From assembly GCA_038231495.1 (NCBI GenBank), contig JBBRLG010000246.1:1-10511 (forward strand): a stretch of 10,511 nucleotides of DNA. The letters run 5' to 3'. This DNA is from JBBRLG01 sp038231495. GTDB lineage: Bacteria > Planctomycetota > Planctomycetia > Gemmatales > Gemmataceae. Below are positions 7,676 to 10,511 of this stretch, piece after piece (the stretch's first letter is position 1; each line of letters begins with the position of its first letter). Under the pieces are notes generated by a model. It saw only the letters and a list, made by a program, of their open reading frames with translations, made no database searches and was not told where the DNA came from. Position numbers and translations under genes: made by a program.

Positions 7676-7937
7676 CTTCGGCCCGCTTATCGTCCTTGGC
7701 CTCCCGTTTTCGCTGCCGAATGGACCGGACGCTGTAATAGATGCTAAACGCGGCAACCAAGAAGACGACCAAGGCAAATTCGACGAGCGCGGTGACCGTG
7801 CCGGTGCCGGGGACCCCGGGTAAGCCGGCGGCCTGCAAAGAAGCGATTGACAGTAATACGGAGAAGAAGAGCAGCAGGCCGACGATCCGGTAGAACTCGG
7901 ACCGCGGTACGGTGTTTCCTTGTTTGTCTTCGGGCAT
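7668..7937 (-). CDS. Small two-helix membrane protein, function unknown
   Basis: An 89-residue protein with a charged N-terminus (MPEDKQGN), a hydrophobic helix at about 17-37, a Gly/Pro/Thr-rich loop at about 38-47, a second helix at about 48-69, and a strongly basic tail (RQRKREAKDDKR). By the positive-inside rule both ends would be cytoplasmic. I do not recognise the family. The ribosome binding site is poor (GAGATC before ATG 7937). The hydrophobicity pattern, not homology, is the support for its being real. The last codons replaced the upstream part of the Rpn-like remnant, so this gene may have been joined to that remnant by rearrangement. Confidence 0.55.
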   Translation of the reverse strand: MPEDKQGNTVPRSEFYRIVGLLLFFSVLLSIASLQAAGLPGVPGTGTVTALVEFALVVFLVAAFSIYYSVRSIRQRKREAKDDKRAEGT

Positions 7938-8452
7938 CGGGATCTCGGTAAGAATGAGGGTTCGTTCGCCTGGACCGCCTCACCTGCTTGCCACTGGTGC
8001 CACGAGGGGTACTCATGCCTTGGCCTTTGGCCGCGCAGGCATGCCCGGTCGTTAAAGTCCTTCGTCCGTGAGTGTACCACGGCGGCCGGCATGTGGGGTA
8101 GCAGCCCGCCCATCCGCACCGGCGAAGTGGCTCCTTTTTCAACAACCAGGCAAACCGATTCGACCCTTGCCATGCCAATGCGCTATGGCAGGGGTGGCCT
8201 TGTTGCCTCGGCCAAGTGACACGGTGCTGTTTTCATAAATGCTTACCGATAAACAGGTTTCATCGCAGATGGCTCTCGGTTTCGACCCTTGCCAAAAAAC
8301 AGCCACCCTTGCCAACGAAAAACCGACGGGCGAGACAACTACCGTGAAGGGGGTTGCGGTCGCGTCGAGGGTGACGATGAGCGCGAGTCCCGCGGTTGAT
8401 ACCCACACACCCAACAACCGCGAACGGTCCTCGGTGCGCTGGAGGCAATCGG
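7938..8452. other. Intergenic stretch without a supported gene
   Basis: About 515 bases with open frames on both strands, none showing a recognisable motif, convincing start site or consistent codon use. The only internal structure I see is a short direct repeat (listed separately). It may hold the promoters of the divergent flanking genes, but no clear -35/-10 pair stands out. It could also be eroded coding sequence beyond recognition. Confidence 0.6.
8159..8294. repeat. 14-nt direct repeat pair
   Basis: TTCGACCCTTGCCA occurs at 8159-8172 and again at 8281-8294, and a shorter CACCCTTGCCAA follows about ten bases later. The inverse motif TGGCAGGGGTGGC lies near 8183. Spacing between the two long copies is 122 bases. 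Possible explanations are a regulator binding site, a short duplication or chance; nothing here decides. Confidence 0.6.
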
Positions 8453-8572
8453 ATGAAATACATGCTGCTCGTTTGCCGTGACGAGGAGGAATTGTGTGTC
8501 ACCAGAACCGCTTTACCGGCGGAATGCCCGCTGGAGTTGTCTTGCTTCAAAGAGCCGGAGCCGCGACAATGA
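8453..8572 (+). pseudogene. YCII-related gene start, truncated
   Basis: GGAGG at 8441-8445, seven bases before ATG 8453, is a strong ribosome binding site. The frame opens with MKYMLLVCRDEEEL, the characteristic beginning of YCII-related (DGPF-type) proteins of about 110-130 residues. After residue 14 the similarity I can recognise ends and the frame stops after 39 codons with a Cys- and Pro-containing tail. The DGPF-containing C-terminal part is absent from the following sequence. This looks like a gene cut near its start and joined to other DNA. A novel 39-residue peptide from the surviving start is possible but not supported. Confidence 0.6.
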
Positions 8573-8608
8573 CCGCATTGCCGTTTACTTTGATGCAGGA
8601 GTTCAATC

Positions 8609-8845
8609 ATGTCCCGAACGACGCTTGAAGAACGAGTGGCCGCACTTGAGCAACAGGTGGGTGCCTTGCTTGCCAATCGCGCGAAGACGGGACGTGCCAA
8701 GGATTGGCGGCGCACGCGCGGCGTCTTTACCGGAGATGACGTGATGAAGCAAGTCTTCGCGGATGGCCGCAAGATTCGTGACGCGGAAAGGCAGCGTGCC
8801 CAGGCCCAGCCGCGGAGTGGGAAAAAGCGACAAGCCCATTCATGA
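8609..8845 (+). CDS. Putative antitoxin upstream of a PIN toxin
   Basis: A 78-residue protein with AGGAG seven bases before ATG 8609. Residues 3-20 (RTTLEERVAALEQQVGAL) have heptad spacing and should form a coiled coil. A middle part follows, with a Trp (DWRRTRGVFTGDD, about 32-44) and a helix DVMKQVFADGRKIRDAERQR, and the tail is very basic. I do not recognise a named family. Its stop overlaps the start of the PIN toxin gene by ATGA, so translation is probably coupled and this should be the cognate antitoxin. The toxin-contact part could be the middle helix; the coiled coil would give oligomers. The role is inferred from size and position. Confidence 0.72.
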   Translation: MSRTTLEERVAALEQQVGALLANRAKTGRAKDWRRTRGVFTGDDVMKQVFADGRKIRDAERQRAQAQPRSGKKRQAHS

Positions 8846-9267
8846 TCCTGCTCGACACGGACCATCTTTCTGTTTTCACGGACGAGCGCGACCCGCGCCA
8901 CGTCCTACTAAATATGCGCATGGAAGCAGCCACGGAGCCGATCGCTTGCACCATTGTGAGTGTGGAAGAAGTGCTTCGGGGCTGGTTGGCCGTCATTCAT
9001 CGGCTGCGCGACGTACGTCGGCAGCTTCCCGCCTATGTCCGACTCGGTCAGTTCTTTAACGTTTTGACCGATTGGGAAATCGTGTCATTCGACGAGCGAG
9101 CGGCGGACCAGTTCGCGGCACTGCGCCGGCAGCGTATTCGCATCGGCACGATGGACCTCAAGGTCGCGTCCATTGCCCTGGTCAACGATGCGCTTCTCGT
9201 CACGGCCAACTCGCGCGACTATTCACTGGTCCCCGGACTGCGCTGCGAAAACTGGTTGCAACGGTAA
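8842..9267 (+). CDS. VapC-type PIN-domain ribonuclease toxin
   Basis: A complete 141-residue PIN-domain protein. It starts MILLDTDHLS with the first active-site Asp (D5, with D7 beside it). The second acidic site is E42/E43 in VSVEEVLRGW, the third is D105 in GTMDLKVASIAL, and the C-terminal signature TANSRDYSLVPGLRCENW carries N123 and D126. All positions expected of a metal-dependent VapC-type RNase are present. It overlaps the putative antitoxin gene by four bases (ATGA), a typical type II module. The cleaved RNA cannot be told from sequence. A hairpin with a U-run follows at 9314. Unlike the other PIN locus in the window, this one looks fully intact. Confidence 0.93.
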   Translation: MILLDTDHLSVFTDERDPRHVLLNMRMEAATEPIACTIVSVEEVLRGWLAVIHRLRDVRRQLPAYVRLGQFFNVLTDWEIVSFDERAADQFAALRRQRIRIGTMDLKVASIALVNDALLVTANSRDYSLVPGLRCENWLQR

Positions 9268-9313
9268 GATGCCACGAACCGCCGGACGCCCCGCTGCCCG
9301 ACGGGGTAGCGGA

Positions 9314-9331
9314 GGAAGCGGAGCGCTTTTT
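9314..9331 (+). terminator. Probable intrinsic terminator after the toxin gene
   Basis: AAGCG (9316-9320), loop GAG, CGCTT (9324-9328) and three further T residues form a short stem with a run of five T; G-T pairs can lengthen the stem by two. It lies 46 bases past the toxin stop and before the converging Argonaute remnant. The run of T is on the plus strand, so it would serve the toxin-antitoxin operon. Confidence 0.5.
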
Positions 9332-9397
9332 CGGCGGGGGAGCATTGCGGGTGAGTAGCTTCGCTGGGATGCAGGCAACCAGACAAAATACATCAAC

Positions 9398-10439
9398 CTA
9401 CATGAAAAACCTGAATTGGTAGGGCGAACTGCCTAGACCAGACCTGCGTTTGAGTACCCGCGCAAGTACCTTTGCGTAACCGATAGTTACGGGTAACGGA
9501 TCATACAGAGCGTCATTGTTCCAGTTCATCTTTGAAAGCGCAAGCACCGCGCTGGCGGTGTCATCCCAGGTTCCGTGACCGGCGTGTCGAACTAGGCGTA
9601 GCGGATGAGGAGTGCTGCGAGCCCCCTGGAAGTAGTAGCCGCGCTCGCCGATTCCCTTTACATCGCCATGCGTCCACAGCAGGGCCTCACGCGGACCGAG
9701 GCCTATCAAAGTGCCGCGCGAGACCGGAAAAGCAGCGGGTCTGCCCTTTTGGGCACCACTACAGCCGTCAATCCGAACTCCCCGCCAGCCCACGTCCTCG
9801 GTAATCTGCACTAGGTCGATGGCCTCGCACAAATGAAGCGCCTCCATGCAGCCGTCCACTTCGTCGTGCTTAAACTCGGTGGTCTTGTGGACCATCACGC
9901 GCCGGGGTGAGCGTCCCGCGTGCCGGCGGCGGTATAGGTCTAGCGAGCGCGTCATAACGCGGAACATCTCAGTGCGCGAGAGAAACGGGTTGTCACGCTG
10001 AACCTCAACCTCGTGAACATCGTAGGCGACAAACTCCAAGCCGGCCCCCTCGGCGTCGAAGACCTGGCTACAACACGTCACGAATCGCGGCCGATCCGAG
10101 GTAATCGGGCGAACGGCGTATGATATGCCAATGTAGGCCGTCTCAGGATCGGTCTCGGCCAGCTTCCAGGGCACCCCGCCTGCCTTAGCATAGAGGGCGA
10201 GCCCGATACGCCACATCACGCTGGCTCGATCCTTATAGGCAAGCGCCTTGTCTTCGCGCACGAGCTGAACAGGCAGCCGGCGCGCAGCGGCGGTCGCCTT
10301 TAGATGATCGTGCAGATCGAAGTCATCGGCTGGCCCACCGACGTAGCCGGTTGCCCAGCGTTGAGGAAGGTATACTTCACGCGGTTAGGATTGGCTCATC
10401 TTCAAAGGTCTGAAAGTTGAGCGTTAACAGTGTATCCAT
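9398..10439 (-). pseudogene. Prokaryotic Argonaute, PIWI domain intact, N-terminal half missing
   Basis: The open frame from 10384 to 9398 (328 codons) holds the end of MID and all of PIWI. MID features are YLPQRW, then HDHLK and PVQL, which with the Lys in LYAKAGGVPWKL fit the 5'-end-binding H/K-Q-K set. PIWI shows YIGISYAV and VHKTTEF, where catalytic Asp residues would stand in slicing members, so no target cleavage is expected. KMNWNNDALYDPLPVTI and the terminal FRFFM are typical Argonaute endings. The frame is closed by TAA at 10385-10387. Just upstream, in another frame, ATG 10439 opens MDTLLTLNFQTFEDEPILTA, which resembles the N-terminus of short Argonautes, and stops at 10377. About 100 or more codons therefore seem lost between the two parts. 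Subtype (short or inactive long-B) and partner effector cannot be determined here. A truncated product from GTG 10261 is conceivable. Confidence 0.85.
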
Positions 10440-10511
10440 CTTGGCCTTAGGTTTAGTGGGGAGGTCCTCCAAGCCCGCGTCAATCGCTGCCGTGAATCCG
10501 TCCTACGTCGC
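10440..10511 (-). other. Upstream edge of the Argonaute locus
   Basis: Reading the minus strand inward from the window edge, one frame ends early at a TGA near 10480 (DVGRIHGSD), one at a TAA inside the Argonaute start, and one has a TAG at 10503-10505 and is then open into the Argonaute N-terminus. GGAGGACCTCC, a near-perfect palindrome, lies about 25 bases before ATG 10439 and is too far away to be a normal ribosome binding site. Any partner effector gene would lie beyond 10511. Nothing firm can be called in this stretch. Confidence 0.35.

Noticed and set aside
8260..8901. A 213-codon minus-strand frame opposite the putative antitoxin
   Set aside because: It lies antisense to a gene with a good ribosome binding site and a coupled toxin start, and its sequence is low in recognisable structure.
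9289..9306. Hairpin CCCCG/CGGGG after the toxin gene as a terminator
   Set aside because: The stem is five base pairs with an eight-base loop and no T-run; the hairpin at 9314-9331 fits better.
9398..10384. Slicing-competent Argonaute
   Set aside because: Positions expected to carry catalytic Asp residues read GISYAV and VHKTT, and the N-terminal half is missing, so cleavage activity is not supported.

Overview
The window looks like a piece of a planctomycete chromosome, most likely from the Gemmataceae. This rests on a high-GC sequence, a DUF1549/DUF1553 planctomycete-cytochrome-type protein paired with a Tat-exported DUF1501 protein, and two further proteins (DUF4058-type and Rpn/DUF4351-like) of kinds I associate with these genomes. 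The assignment is from recognition of families, not from a search.

Left part (1-414): no gene is supported. It holds a perfect 31-bp inverted repeat with a 20-nt loop (9-90), an octamer tandem array facing its own inverted copy (134-261), and a small hairpin (345-366). Middle left (415-6179): three genes on the plus strand with short gaps form a probable operon. They are a large secreted PSCyt1-DUF1549-F5/8C-like-DUF1553 protein, a DUF4058 protein, and a Tat-exported DUF1501 protein. The first and third are the usual planctomycete pair, thought to act together outside the cytoplasm; the DUF4058 gene sits between them.

Middle right (6180-8608): mostly minus strand and clearly accessory. It contains a Phd/YefM-like antitoxin whose PIN toxin has lost its centre, an intact Rpn/DUF4351-like protein, the last 18 codons of a second copy of that family, a small two-helix membrane protein, about 0.5 kb without a gene, and the first codons of a YCII-related gene with a good ribosome binding site. 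Right part (8609-10511): a complete type II toxin-antitoxin pair (coiled-coil antitoxin candidate plus PIN/VapC toxin, ATGA overlap) on the plus strand converges on a minus-strand prokaryotic Argonaute. The Argonaute keeps its whole PIWI domain and the 5'-end-binding part of MID but lacks most of its N-terminal half.

The two most notable points are the damaged Argonaute at 9398-10439 and the pattern of decay. The PIN toxin and apparently the Argonaute keep both ends of the gene and lack the middle, while other genes survive only as one terminus. The stretch from 6.2 to 10.5 kb therefore reads as a defence and toxin-antitoxin graveyard next to a conserved secreted-protein operon. I see no tRNA, rRNA, CRISPR array or recognisable transposase.
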